A stretch of 64,000 bases of DNA from Enterovibrio norvegicus DSM 15893. GTDB lineage: Bacteria > Pseudomonadota > Gammaproteobacteria > Enterobacterales > Vibrionaceae. The translations under genes were made by a program, and so were the position numbers. Numbering within the stretch: position 1 is the first letter of the stretch; each line of letters opens with the position of its first letter. This document shows positions 20,835 to 29,856 of this stretch, piece by piece. The stretch lies in NCBI RefSeq assembly GCF_900115495.1, contig NZ_FOWR01000015.1, forward strand, positions 43,126-107,125. The letters are read 5' to 3'. Under the pieces are notes generated by a model. That model ran no database searches, was not told the origin of the DNA, and was given only the letters and a program-made list of their open reading frames with translations.

Positions 20835-21104
20835 ATGCAAGAGCAACCAAAACTAAAAGACCTGCTGGAGTTCCCATGTAAGTTCACTTACAAAGTCATG
20901 GGCTACGCCAAACCAGAACTTACAGATCTGGTTTTGGAAGTTATCCAGCGTCACGCACCGGGTGACTACACCCCAAGCGTAAAACCAAGTGGCAAAGGCA
21001 CATACAACGCGGTATCTGTCTCTATTACAGCCACTTCTATCGAACAAGTTGAAACGCTGTATAAAGAACTGGGTGACATTGAAATTGTACGCATGGTTCT
21101 CTAA
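20835..21104 (+). CDS. ybeD: YbeD/DUF493 family regulator
   Basis: A small ACT-like domain protein of the DUF493 family (89 residues) with an unresolved molecular role. The N terminus [18 protein letters not shown] and the ending VRMVL are characteristic. It lies between dacA and lipB as in E. coli, and its conserved linkage to lipB hints at a role connected to lipoate metabolism. AGTAG-type ribosome site upstream. Confidence 0.9.
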   Translation: MQEQPKLKDLLEFPCKFTYKVMGYAKPELTDLVLEVIQRHAPGDYTPSVKPSGKGTYNAVSVSITATSIEQVETLYKELGDIEIVRMVL

Positions 21105-21138
21105 CCAGCTGTTACCATTCTGAAATACCCTTACTGAC

Positions 21139-21172
21139 GGCGGCTGTTAATTCAGCCGCCACTCATTATAAT
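21139..21172 (+). promoter_or_regulatory. Hairpin and -10 element upstream of lipB
   Basis: GGCGGCTG (21139-21146) pairs perfectly with CAGCCGCC (21153-21160) but no T tract follows. A perfect TATAAT follows at 21167-21172. The hairpin could be a weak terminator for ybeD, or an operator overlapping the -35 region of a lipB promoter. Confidence 0.4.
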
Positions 21173-21253
21173 GCTGGAGAGAAGGCCGACATATTCAGCC
21201 AATCTCAGACTCAGTCCACATCTTTACCAATTCAACGCGAAGCAGGTGCCAAT

Positions 21254-21907
21254 TTGCAGCAGAACCGTCTTATCATCAGACAACTTGGGTTGCAGCCATA
21301 CGAACCTATCTTGCAAGCTATGCATACATTTACTGACGAACGCGACAGTGATACATGCGATGAAATTTGGTTGGTAGAGCATGAGCCTGTGTTTACACAA
21401 GGCCAAGCGGGCAAAGCAGAACATTTATTGGCAACGGGTGACATACCCGTTGTACAGAGTGATCGTGGTGGACAAGTAACGTACCATGGTCCCGGTCAGC
21501 AAGTGGCATACATACTGATCGACCTAAAACGAAACAAAATGGGCGTGCGCGAGCTGGTCACTCATATCGAAAACACCGTTATCGATACACTGGCTCACTT
21601 TGACATCGAATCAAACGCACGTCCTGATGCGCCAGGCGTCTATGTGAAAGACACAAAAATATGCTCACTGGGTCTTCGTATCCGTCGAGGATGTTCTTTC
21701 CACGGCCTCGCGCTCAACGTAAACATGGATCTTTCTCCCTTCCTGCGTATCAACCCATGTGGTTATGCGGGGATGGCGATGACGCAAACTGTCGATCTTG
21801 GTGGCCCAGCCTCGTTGGCTGAGTTAAACCCAGTGTTAGTAGATAAACTGACTTCGCACCTCGGTTACGATCAGGTCGAGTCCCTAACAGAAAGCAATCA
21901 ATTATGA
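21254..21907 (+). CDS. lipB: Octanoyl-ACP:protein octanoyltransferase
   Basis: Transfers octanoate from acyl carrier protein to the lipoyl domains of 2-oxoacid dehydrogenases and GcvH. Motifs include [27 protein letters not shown], the catalytic lysine in [10 protein letters not shown] and the catalytic cysteine in RINPCGYAG. The start is a TTG at 21254, needed to include the conserved [15 protein letters not shown]; the next ATG is 23 residues in. About 217 residues. Overlaps lipA by four bases. Confidence 0.94.
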   Translation: MQQNRLIIRQLGLQPYEPILQAMHTFTDERDSDTCDEIWLVEHEPVFTQGQAGKAEHLLATGDIPVVQSDRGGQVTYHGPGQQVAYILIDLKRNKMGVRELVTHIENTVIDTLAHFDIESNARPDAPGVYVKDTKICSLGLRIRRGCSFHGLALNVNMDLSPFLRINPCGYAGMAMTQTVDLGGPASLAELNPVLVDKLTSHLGYDQVESLTESNQL

Positions 21908-22869
21908 GCAAACCGATCCAGATGGAACGCGGCGTGAAATACCGCGATGCAGACAAAATGGCGCTCATCCCGGTCAAGAACATGCCGACCGAGAAAAAAG
22001 AGATGCTGCGCAAGCCCGAGTGGATGAAGATAAAACTTCCTTCTGACAGCAAACGTATTCAGGAAATTAAGTCTGCATTGCGTAAAAACAATCTGCATTC
22101 TGTCTGTGAAGAAGCGTCTTGCCCAAACTTGGCGGAGTGTTTCAACCACGGCACAGCCACGTTCATGATTTTGGGTGCGATTTGTACTCGCCGCTGCCCA
22201 TTCTGTGACGTTGCCCATGGTCGTCCAAACGCTGCTGATGAAAATGAGCCAGCGAAACTGGCAAAAACCATCAGCGACATGAAGCTGAAATACGTGGTGG
22301 TCACCTCCGTTGACCGTGACGACTTGCGTGACGGTGGTGCAAAACACTTTGCTGACTGTACCCGTGAAATTCGTGCTTTGAACCCAGAAATCCGTATCGA
22401 AACCTTGGTACCTGATTTCCGTGGTCGCATGGAAACCGCACTTGAGTTGCTAAAAGACAACCCACCTGACGTGTTCAACCACAACTTAGAAACTGCGCCG
22501 CGCCTTTACCGTAAAGCGCGTCCAGGTGCGAACTACAAGTGGTCGCTCGAACTGTTGAAGAAATTTGGTGAAATGCACCCGAACGTGCCAACCAAATCTG
22601 GCGTCATGATGGGCTTAGGCGAGACCAAAGAAGAGATCGTCCAAGTCCTGAAGGATTTGCGCGAGCACGGCGTGACCATGCTGACATTGGGCCAATACCT
22701 TGCCCCAAGCCGTCACCACTTGCCGGTTGAACGTTACGTGCCACCTGAAGAGTTCGACGAGCTACGTGATATCGCGTTAGAGCTAGGCTTCACACACGCT
22801 GCGTGTGGTCCGTTTGTACGCTCTTCTTACCATGCAGACCTGCAAGCACAGGGCGTGGAAATCAAATAA
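21904..22869 (+). CDS. lipA: Lipoyl synthase
   Basis: Radical SAM enzyme inserting two sulfurs into protein-bound octanoyl chains. The auxiliary cluster ligands are Cys68, Cys73 and Cys79 (CX4CX5C), the SAM cluster Cys94, Cys98 and Cys101. The conserved C-terminal serine region reads VRSSYHAD. Length is 321 residues, same as E. coli. No lipA-lipB intervening gene (ybeF in E. coli). Confidence 0.97.
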   Translation: MSKPIQMERGVKYRDADKMALIPVKNMPTEKKEMLRKPEWMKIKLPSDSKRIQEIKSALRKNNLHSVCEEASCPNLAECFNHGTATFMILGAICTRRCPFCDVAHGRPNAADENEPAKLAKTISDMKLKYVVVTSVDRDDLRDGGAKHFADCTREIRALNPEIRIETLVPDFRGRMETALELLKDNPPDVFNHNLETAPRLYRKARPGANYKWSLELLKKFGEMHPNVPTKSGVMMGLGETKEEIVQVLKDLREHGVTMLTLGQYLAPSRHHLPVERYVPPEEFDELRDIALELGFTHAACGPFVRSSYHADLQAQGVEIK

Positions 22870-22898
22870 GTCGCTTTAACTGACTTTTGAATAAATAG

Positions 22899-22924
22899 CG
22901 CCGAGTATCTACTCGGCGTTTTTG
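22899..22924 (+). terminator. Terminator after lipA
   Basis: CGCCGAGT (22899-22906) pairs with ACTCGGCG (22911-22918), loop ATCT, followed by TTTTTG. Confidence 0.92.
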
Positions 22925-22930
22925 TTTTCC

Positions 22931-22988
22931 CTGCTCTTGCTGCTCTATCTGCACTTCCTGCTCTATCTGCACTTCCTGCTCTCCCTGC
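22931..22988. repeat. 9-bp tandem repeat array, about 6.4 copies
   Basis: Units read CTGCTCTTG, CTGCTCTAT, CTGCACTTC, CTGCTCTAT, CTGCACTTC, CTGCTCTCC, CTGC. Two consecutive units form an 18-bp repeat duplicated exactly. It is non-coding and lies just past the lipA terminator. The same unit occurs at 9650-9676. Confidence 0.9.
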
Positions 22989-23005
22989 AATCATACTGCC
23001 ACGGA

Positions 23006-23020
23006 TTTCCAAAATGGAAA
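23006..23020 (+). promoter_or_regulatory. TTTCC-N5-GGAAA palindrome upstream of yjjI
   Basis: A perfect inverted repeat about 80 bp before yjjI. It contains a T-N11-A core (TTCC to GGAA), the general shape of a LysR-type binding site, and a lysR gene ends the module. The link is inference. Confidence 0.35.
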
Positions 23021-23100
23021 CACCGCCTTCTCATCATATCAATAGTGGAAAAACCCTTATTCACAATAAAATAAACCCAAATTAAAGTAGGGTCTTTTCC

Positions 23101-24642
23101 ATGAACAACAACCTATCTGAAATGCAGCAACGTTTTTACGACATCATCAACAACCCAAGTCTTTCACCAAAGCAAAAGAACCAGTTTCTTGCGCTAGAAG
23201 CAGAAGCTAGCCTGCCTTACCTGTCAATCACAGACAGCATCGAGCAAGCGATGAAGGATGGTGTGATTTGTGACATGTTCGAAGGCCATGCCCCCTTCAA
23301 ACCACGTTACGTGCTGCCAGATTACGCGAAGTTCTTGTCGCAAGGTTCTGAACACCTAGAACTTGCGCCAGCGGAAAACCTTGATGATGCACTGAACATG
23401 CTAAACATCATCTACCATCACGTTCCATCAGTGACCAATATCCCTGTGTATGTTGGCCAGCTTGATGACGTGTTGATGCCGTATGTAGGCACGCTGACAG
23501 AAGAAGAGATCTACGAGAAGATCAAACGCTTCTGGATCATGCTTGACCGCACCCTGCCTGATGCCTTCATGCACGCGAACATTGGCCCTGCTGACAACAT
23601 CATCTGTCGTACCATCCTGCGCGTTGATGCTGAACTAAAACAAATCGCGCCAAACCTGACGTTCATGTATGACCCTGCTGTCACGCCAGACGATCTTCTT
23701 CGTCACGCCACCAGCAACATCTGTGAATGCAGCAAGCCACACATTGCAAACTACCCAATGCATGCTGGCGCTTACGGTGACAAGCGATTCGGCATTGTGA
23801 GCTGCTACAACTCACTGCCATTGGCTGGCGGTTCAAACACTTTAGTGCGCATGAACCTAAAAGAAGCGGCAAGCAAAGCAACCAACAGCGACGATTTCAT
23901 CAACCGTGTTCTGCCAACCTACAGCAAACTGATGGTTGAACTGATGGATGTACGCAGCACGTACCTGCATGAATCATCAAACTTCTTCACCAACTTCCTT
24001 GCGACTGAAGGACTGATTGAAGAAAGCCGATTTGCGCCAATGTTCGGTATCTACGGCATGGCTGAGGCTGTAAATACCTTGTTCGAAAAAGACGGCAAGC
24101 AAGGCAAGTACGGTCACGACATCAGCGCTAACGAATTGGGCCACGCAATTTCCGCGAAACTGGCGGCTTTGGTTGACGAAAACCCAGTCAAACATGGTTA
24201 CAACGGTAAAGCACTTTTGCACGCACAAGGCGGTATCAGCCTAGATTTGGACGCAACCCCTGGCGTGCGTATTCCTTACGGTACTGAACCAGACCCAGTG
24301 ACTTACGTGCATGCAACTGCGGGTCACCACAAGCACTACACCTCAGGCATCAGCGACATTCTGACGATTGATGAGACGGTAAAGTCAAACCCAGAAGCGA
24401 TGTTCAACCTGTGTAAAGGCGCAATCAATTCAGGCTATCGTGAATTCACCGCGAACGTTGCATCAAACGATTTGGTTCGCGTCACAGGCTACATGATCAA
24501 ACTGTCCGATATCGCGAAGTTTGATGACGAAGGTTCACGTAAGAACACCACGTGGTTGGGTGCAGAAGCATCGAAAAATACCGGTATTCTGAACCGCGCA
24601 CCACGCGTCGTGAGCTTTGAATCAACGCCGATTTACAAATAA
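23101..24642 (+). CDS. yjjI: YjjI-family glycyl radical enzyme of unknown substrate
   Basis: A 513-residue member of the YjjI (DUF3029) branch of glycyl radical enzymes, related to pyruvate formate-lyase and anaerobic ribonucleotide reductase. The radical loop is RVTGYM with Gly463 as the probable radical site. The thiyl-radical cysteine is probably Cys235 in SCYNSLPLAGG. A histidine-rich stretch (TAGHHKHYTSG, 406-416) follows an HAQGG motif. It is much shorter than PFL (760). Such enzymes work only without oxygen. The yjjW activase follows after 30 bases. The substrate is not known to me and cannot be read from sequence. Confidence 0.9.
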   Translation: MNNNLSEMQQRFYDIINNPSLSPKQKNQFLALEAEASLPYLSITDSIEQAMKDGVICDMFEGHAPFKPRYVLPDYAKFLSQGSEHLELAPAENLDDALNMLNIIYHHVPSVTNIPVYVGQLDDVLMPYVGTLTEEEIYEKIKRFWIMLDRTLPDAFMHANIGPADNIICRTILRVDAELKQIAPNLTFMYDPAVTPDDLLRHATSNICECSKPHIANYPMHAGAYGDKRFGIVSCYNSLPLAGGSNTLVRMNLKEAASKATNSDDFINRVLPTYSKLMVELMDVRSTYLHESSNFFTNFLATEGLIEESRFAPMFGIYGMAEAVNTLFEKDGKQGKYGHDISANELGHAISAKLAALVDENPVKHGYNGKALLHAQGGISLDLDATPGVRIPYGTEPDPVTYVHATAGHHKHYTSGISDILTIDETVKSNPEAMFNLCKGAINSGYREFTANVASNDLVRVTGYMIKLSDIAKFDDEGSRKNTTWLGAEASKNTGILNRAPRVVSFESTPIYK

Positions 24643-24672
24643 TTACCGCTCATCGTTAAAGAGACCAAGAGA

Positions 24673-25569
24673 ATGTCAGTCAAGCCAACGCAAAACGAAG
24701 CACTGGTCAGTCGTATTCTGACATTCTCTTGTGTTGATGGGCCGGGTAACCGTTTGGTGGTGTTTTTGCAGGGGTGCAATTTCGATTGCATCACGTGCCA
24801 TAACCCGCACACCATCAATCACTGCACACATTGCGGTGATTGTGTGAAAAGCTGTCCAAGTGATGCCCTTTCCATTGCCTCACAGCAAAACGGCCCAAAG
24901 CAGCGTGTCATCTGGCACGCTGACAAGTGCACACATTGCGATCTTTGCATCGATGTGTGTCCAGACAAGTCCAACCCGAAAATCGTCAGCTACAGTGTGG
25001 ATGACATGCTCGCGTTGATCCGCCAGCACCACTTTTTCCTCAATGGCATCACCATTTCAGGTGGTGAAGCGACACTGCAACTGCCTTTCATTATCGCGCT
25101 GTTCAAAGCGGTGAAATCCGATCCTGATCTTGCACACCTTACCTGCTATATCGACAGTAACGGTTCGCTATCACGCACGGGTTGGGAGCGCGTTTCCCCC
25201 TACCTTGATGGTGCCATGATCGATCTCAAAGCATGGCAATCAGACACGCATTTGTGGCTCGTCGGTCGAGATAAGCATCGCGTTATCGACACCATTGATT
25301 ACTTGGCTACGCAGAACAAACTGCATGAAGTGCGTTTGCTGCATATACCGGGGAAAAGCGATTTGGATACCGAAGTCGATGCGGTAGGCGATTACCTCAA
25401 CCCCCTGCCTAAAGAGGTAAAGATCCGCCTCAACGCGTTTCAACATCACGGTGTGATTGGTGAAGCGCTGACGTGGGAGAAATGCAGTGAAACCGAGATG
25501 AACCGCTTTCATAATTTACTGTTTTCGAAGATCAATCGCCCCATGCAATTACCGACGATTTACACCTAA
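24673..25569 (+). CDS. yjjW: YjjW-family glycyl radical enzyme activase
   Basis: A radical SAM protein that should install the glycyl radical on YjjI. The SAM cluster motif is CX3CX2C at Cys35, Cys39 and Cys42. Two ferredoxin-like 4Fe-4S sites follow: Cys51, 54, 57, 61 and Cys86, 89, 92, 96. The presence of two extra clusters marks the larger activase class (as in GRE activases for glycerol dehydratase or HPAD) rather than the short PFL activase. Length is 298. Its stop overlaps the stop of the convergent LysR gene. Confidence 0.92.
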   Translation: MSVKPTQNEALVSRILTFSCVDGPGNRLVVFLQGCNFDCITCHNPHTINHCTHCGDCVKSCPSDALSIASQQNGPKQRVIWHADKCTHCDLCIDVCPDKSNPKIVSYSVDDMLALIRQHHFFLNGITISGGEATLQLPFIIALFKAVKSDPDLAHLTCYIDSNGSLSRTGWERVSPYLDGAMIDLKAWQSDTHLWLVGRDKHRVIDTIDYLATQNKLHEVRLLHIPGKSDLDTEVDAVGDYLNPLPKEVKIRLNAFQHHGVIGEALTWEKCSETEMNRFHNLLFSKINRPMQLPTIYT

Positions 25570-26489
25570 CTCTTTGCCGTGTCGCCAATCAGTTGATCAT
25601 GCAGCCAGCGGCACGCTGGGTTGTTCAAACTCACGGTATTCCACACCAAGCTATACGCCACTTGTCCGTAATCAAACGGCAAGGTTTTTGCCACCAGCCC
25701 TTTTCCTTGTAGCGCCGTTTCAGCCCAACGCTTCGAGCACGTAAACAAATACGGCGAGTGCTGACACATTAATGCCGCCGAACCGAAATCCGCCACCATG
25801 GTCGCAATGTTTCTTGCACCATGTCGCTGCGTGAGTGTCTGCTCAAAGTAAGGTTCCGCCAAGTCTTTGTCGATCACACGAATATGCCGATAACTCAAGT
25901 ATTTCTCTATCGTCAGCTCACCCTTGGCAAGCGGATGATGGTGATTCATCAAGCAGACCATTTCATCATTCAGAATCGCTTTCCACACCAAGTTCTTGCT
26001 GTGTGTCGGTGGCTGGCTGATATCATGAGGCAGCAGCAGAAAATCGATCTTCCCGCTCAGTAATGCCTCAAAACTGAATTGTTCTTTGGTGGAGATCACT
26101 AACTGAGCATGGTCACTCAACTGCTGAGAAATGCTCCCAAGCTGCGGGGCGAAAAGCTCAAACGTACTTTCACGCATCGACAAGGAAAGCGTACCCGTAA
26201 ACGTCTCTGGCGCAAACTCGCCTTGTTGAAATATACCGTTAATGTTCGACAGCACATTGTGGATAGCTGGCCCAATGCTCAAGGCATATTGCGTAGGGGC
26301 GAGTTGATTACCTGTGCGGAAGAAAAGCTCATCGTTCAGCTGTGTTTTAAGCTGCGCCAATGCCTTGCTGACGCTCGATGGCGTGACACACAATATGTTG
26401 GCTGTCGCCGTCACGCTATGCGTCATCAAGAGCACATGCATCACGGTTAAGTGTTTAACGCTAATACGGGAAAGGGTCGCGTAATCCAT
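25566..26489 (-). CDS. LysR-family transcriptional regulator
   Basis: A 307-residue LysR-type regulator. The winged helix-turn-helix lies at about residues 20-60 (SVTATANILCVTPSSVSKAL) and the periplasmic-binding-like effector domain at about 90-300. The wing residues LFFR are typical. It is convergent with yjjW, with the two stop codons overlapping. It may control yjjI-yjjW, since no other candidate target is adjacent, but LysR regulators usually sit divergent from their target, so this is uncertain. The effector is unknown. Confidence 0.82.
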   Translation of the reverse strand: MDYATLSRISVKHLTVMHVLLMTHSVTATANILCVTPSSVSKALAQLKTQLNDELFFRTGNQLAPTQYALSIGPAIHNVLSNINGIFQQGEFAPETFTGTLSLSMRESTFELFAPQLGSISQQLSDHAQLVISTKEQFSFEALLSGKIDFLLLPHDISQPPTHSKNLVWKAILNDEMVCLMNHHHPLAKGELTIEKYLSYRHIRVIDKDLAEPYFEQTLTQRHGARNIATMVADFGSAALMCQHSPYLFTCSKRWAETALQGKGLVAKTLPFDYGQVAYSLVWNTVSLNNPACRWLHDQLIGDTAKS

Positions 26490-26595
26490 CGAAGGTCATC
26501 ATCATTTAAACAATCACGGCATAGCGTAGCGCTAAACCTTCCCTAGAGGTAGAGATATGCCTAAGTAACGTGGGGATATACAAGCGCCAGACACA

Positions 26596-26621
26596 AAAAA
26601 GGCGCTGAATCAGCGCCTTTT
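26596..26621 (-). terminator. Terminator after proA
   Basis: GGCGCTG (26601-26607) pairs with CAGCGCC (26611-26617), loop AAT, flanked by A and T runs. On the minus strand it ends in TTTTTT. Confidence 0.9.
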
Positions 26622-26643
26622 ACTTCGATAATCCACTTCCCGA

Positions 26644-27912
26644 TTATGGGCGAGACAGGTAATCCGCTTTACCTACCCATTTGTAGGTTGTCAGCTCCTC
26701 TAAGCCCATAGGGCCGCGAGCATGAAGCTTCTGAGTAGACACAGCAACTTCTGCGCCTAAACCGAACTGAGCGCCGTCTGTGAAGCGTGTAGAGGCATTC
26801 ACGTAAACAGCAGCAGAGCCTGCGCCATTGATGAAAGCTTCAGTCGCGATCAAATCGTTGGTCAAGATCGCATCTGAGTGACTCGCATTGTGCTCACGCA
26901 TGTGGGCAAGTGCGCCGTGAACATCAGCAACCAATGCCACACCTAGCGTGTAGCTCAGCCATTCCGTGTCGAAATCACCGTCGCCCGCTTCTTGCAGATC
27001 CGCCACACTGTTCAGTAATGGCAGCGCCGCTTTCTCAGCAACCACTTTCAACTTGTTGTCGTTGAGGAGCGGTGTCAGCTTTTCAAACAATGCAGCCGCA
27101 ATGTCTTTGTTCACCAGCAAAGTATCCAGTGCGTTACACGCTGAAGGGCGCTGCGCTTTCGCGTTGATGATCAAATCCAACGCACGATCGAGATCCGCGG
27201 TTTTATCCACGTACATATGACTAATGCCAAAGCCACCGATGATCACTGGGATGGTGCTGTTCTCTTTACACATTTTGTGCAAGCCCGCACCACCACGAGG
27301 AATAATCATGTCCACGTAATCGTCAAGACGAAGCAATTCGCCTACCAGTTCACGATCCGGTTTTTCAATGTACTGAACAGACGATGCAGGCAAGTTGGCT
27401 TTTTCAAGCGCGGTTTGAATGACCTTCACCAACTCAACATTTGAGTGGAAGGTTTCACGGCCACCACGAAGAATGCTCGCATTGCCAGTTTTCAGGCACA
27501 GAGACGCGATATCAATCGTCACGTTAGGTCGTGCTTCATAAATCACGCCAATAACGCCAATGGGCTCACGACGGCGGCTCAACGTCATGCCGTTTTCCAG
27601 CACTTTACAATCCATTTCGCTGCCGACGGGGTCAGGCAGAGAAATGACATTGCGCACGTCTGCGGCAATGCCCGCCAAACGTGATTCGTTGAGTAATAGA
27701 CGATCAAGCATGGCGTCGGGCAAACCTGCCTCTCTGCCTGCATCAATGTCTTTTGCGTTCGCCGCTAAAATCGCCGCTGCGTTCGCCTCGAGTTCATCAG
27801 CGATCACTGCCAGCGCGTGGTTCTTTTGCGCTGTTGGTGCCGTTGCCAATGCATATGCAGCATCTTTCGCTGCACGTCCCATGCTCTGTAAACTGGTTGT
27901 TTGCAGACTCAT
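26644..27912 (-). CDS. proA: Gamma-glutamyl phosphate reductase
   Basis: NADPH-dependent reduction of glutamyl-5-phosphate to the semialdehyde, second step of proline synthesis. An aldehyde dehydrogenase-type fold: the catalytic cysteine is in [15 protein letters not shown], with EARPNVT and [10 protein letters not shown] in the NADP domain. Length is 422 (E. coli 417). It is downstream of proB with a 51-bp gap, one operon. Confidence 0.96.
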   Translation of the reverse strand: MSLQTTSLQSMGRAAKDAAYALATAPTAQKNHALAVIADELEANAAAILAANAKDIDAGREAGLPDAMLDRLLLNESRLAGIAADVRNVISLPDPVGSEMDCKVLENGMTLSRRREPIGVIGVIYEARPNVTIDIASLCLKTGNASILRGGRETFHSNVELVKVIQTALEKANLPASSVQYIEKPDRELVGELLRLDDYVDMIIPRGGAGLHKMCKENSTIPVIIGGFGISHMYVDKTADLDRALDLIINAKAQRPSACNALDTLLVNKDIAAALFEKLTPLLNDNKLKVVAEKAALPLLNSVADLQEAGDGDFDTEWLSYTLGVALVADVHGALAHMREHNASHSDAILTNDLIATEAFINGAGSAAVYVNASTRFTDGAQFGLGAEVAVSTQKLHARGPMGLEELTTYKWVGKADYLSRP

Positions 27913-27963
27913 TATCGCCTCTATTGCTTCGTCCTTTTCGACTGCGGAACACCCGCAATCGGA

Positions 27964-29121
27964 TTAATCTGTTACGACCAAATCATCGCAATGAATCGCG
28001 ACAGGTCCATGTGCGTAACCCAGAATATCTTGAATGTCTTGGCTGTGTCGACCCGCGATCGCACTCAAGTCTTTGCTTGAATAACGACAAATACCGCGAG
28101 CGAGCTGCTTACCGTGCTGATCGCATATGCGCGCAACGGCACCGCGATCGAACGATCCTTTCACTGACACGATGCCTTTTGATAGCAAACTACTGTGGCG
28201 CTCAACAACAGCAGAAGCCGCGCCCGCATCAATGATGATGTCGCCCGCTGGCGGAGGACCAGCCAAGATCCAACGCTTACGGCTTTCTAACGGTGACTCA
28301 AGCGGCAGGAAGCGTGTGCCCGCCGGCTGGCCGTTTACCACGTGTTGAATCACTTCAGGGCGGCTACCCGCTGCAATGGTCACTTCAATGCCAGCACGGC
28401 GCGCCACGTCAGCGGCTTGCAACTTGGTCGCCATGCCGCCTGTGCCTAATCCACTGACACTGCCGCCAGCGAGCTGGTGTAGGGTTTCATCAATGGTGTG
28501 CACTTCACGAATCAGTTCGGCATCAGGGTTTGAGCGTGGATCAGCGGTAAACAATCCCGGCTGATCGGTCAAAAGAAGCAGTTTGTCTGCTTCGGCAAGA
28601 ATGGCGACCAGTGCAGATAGGTTGTCGTTGTCTCCCACTTTGATCTCAGCGGTCGCAACGGCATCGTTTTCATTCACAACGGGAACAATGTTGTTGTCGA
28701 GTAAGGCTTGAAGCATATCGCGCGCATTTAAATAGCGCTCACGATCATCAAGGTCAGCACGGGTTAACAACATCTGACCGATGTGGATACCATAAATGTC
28801 GAACAGGCTTTCCCACTCTTGAATAAGACGGCTCTGCCCCACAGCAGCAAGCATTTGCTTGTTGGCAATGGTATTGGCGAGTTTGGGATGATTTAGATGG
28901 TGACGGCCCGCTGCGATTGCACCAGACGTAACAACAATGACTTGATGCCCTTGACGAATGAGCATGGCGCACTGACGCACAAGCTCGACAAGATGCGCCC
29001 GATCGATTTTGGTCGAGCCACCAGTAAGTACACTGGTGCCGAGTTTGACAACGATGGTCTGGCGATCTTGCTTATCACCAGCATCGGAAGTAACGGATGA
29101 AACGTATTCTTGGCCTGACAT
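27964..29121 (-). CDS. proB: Glutamate 5-kinase
   Basis: Phosphorylates glutamate, the first and feedback-inhibited step of proline synthesis. An amino acid kinase domain ([20 protein letters not shown]-type loop, [12 protein letters not shown]) is followed by a C-terminal PUA domain (about 290-385). I place the start at 29121 (MSGQEYV); the frame could extend to a TTG 14 codons upstream but homology gives no support. About 385 residues, slightly longer N terminus than E. coli (367). Confidence 0.94.
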   Translation of the reverse strand: MSGQEYVSSVTSDAGDKQDRQTIVVKLGTSVLTGGSTKIDRAHLVELVRQCAMLIRQGHQVIVVTSGAIAAGRHHLNHPKLANTIANKQMLAAVGQSRLIQEWESLFDIYGIHIGQMLLTRADLDDRERYLNARDMLQALLDNNIVPVVNENDAVATAEIKVGDNDNLSALVAILAEADKLLLLTDQPGLFTADPRSNPDAELIREVHTIDETLHQLAGGSVSGLGTGGMATKLQAADVARRAGIEVTIAAGSRPEVIQHVVNGQPAGTRFLPLESPLESRKRWILAGPPPAGDIIIDAGAASAVVERHSSLLSKGIVSVKGSFDRGAVARICDQHGKQLARGICRYSSKDLSAIAGRHSQDIQDILGYAHGPVAIHCDDLVVTD

Positions 29122-29226
29122 GATATTGATAACATAAAAGCAAATGAGCTCTTCTTTTATCAATCCCAGACCAAGATAACAAGTGAATAACGCAATCTCG
29201 TTACGATTCGAGACAAATCATCCGAT

Positions 29227-29631
29227 TTATGCAGCAGAACCTAATTTTGGTTGCTTAAGTGTTGGAAGCGCGGTGATTTCTAATTGCAATTCACCTTCTA
29301 CAAAATTACAGATCTTTTTATAAAAAGCATCAAGCGATTCTGTGACTTCTTTATTGCACTTTTTCGGCACATTGTCCGATTGCCACACACCTTCCGTATT
29401 GAATTTGCCAAACTTGTACGCATATTCAAAACCGCCCTCTTTTGGCGTTAACTCAAGCCACCAGCCCCAAAATTCACGACTTTCAGGGGGTTTCTTTGCA
29501 TTCACACAGGCAGACAGACAATCGAAAAAGTAACGTTCTTCGGTTGATTTGTTCTGTCGAAGGTACGGCCCAATTTGGGTAAAACGCGTTAGCAGCCTTC
29601 CATGGGATAAGGTTTTGGTTTCTTCAGTCAT
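29227..29631 (-). CDS. crl: Sigma factor-binding protein Crl
   Basis: Binds the stationary-phase sigma factor RpoS and promotes its assembly with core RNA polymerase. The conserved core is visible as RYFFDCLSACVN and EFWGWWLEL. The start at 29631 (MTEETK) has AGGGA seven bases upstream. Length is 134, as in E. coli (133). Position next to proBA and frsA matches E. coli, where phoE is inserted between crl and proB. Confidence 0.93.
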   Translation of the reverse strand: MTEETKTLSHGRLLTRFTQIGPYLRQNKSTEERYFFDCLSACVNAKKPPESREFWGWWLELTPKEGGFEYAYKFGKFNTEGVWQSDNVPKKCNKEVTESLDAFYKKICNFVEGELQLEITALPTLKQPKLGSAA

Positions 29632-29856
29632 AGCAAGATCCCTCAAGACGAGTCCAGTCTATTTATAATCAGTCTAATTTTGCTTACGTCGTTAGGCGTA
29701 CAACTCAGAAATAACCATTTACAAAACTCGCCTAAAGTACGCAATGTTGTTTAACACTTAACCTTACTTATATAACACGCAATCACCAAAAATTCGTGCC
29801 TAGAACCTCATGATTATAAATTACGTCTTCATTTCGAGACATTAAGCAGATAATCA

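Noticed and set aside
22931-22988. CRISPR array
   Set aside because: Units are 9 bp, contiguous, without spacers.
22989-23100. FNR box before yjjI
   Set aside because: Expected for an anaerobic enzyme, but only an ATCAA half-site was found, no TTGAT-N4-ATCAA.
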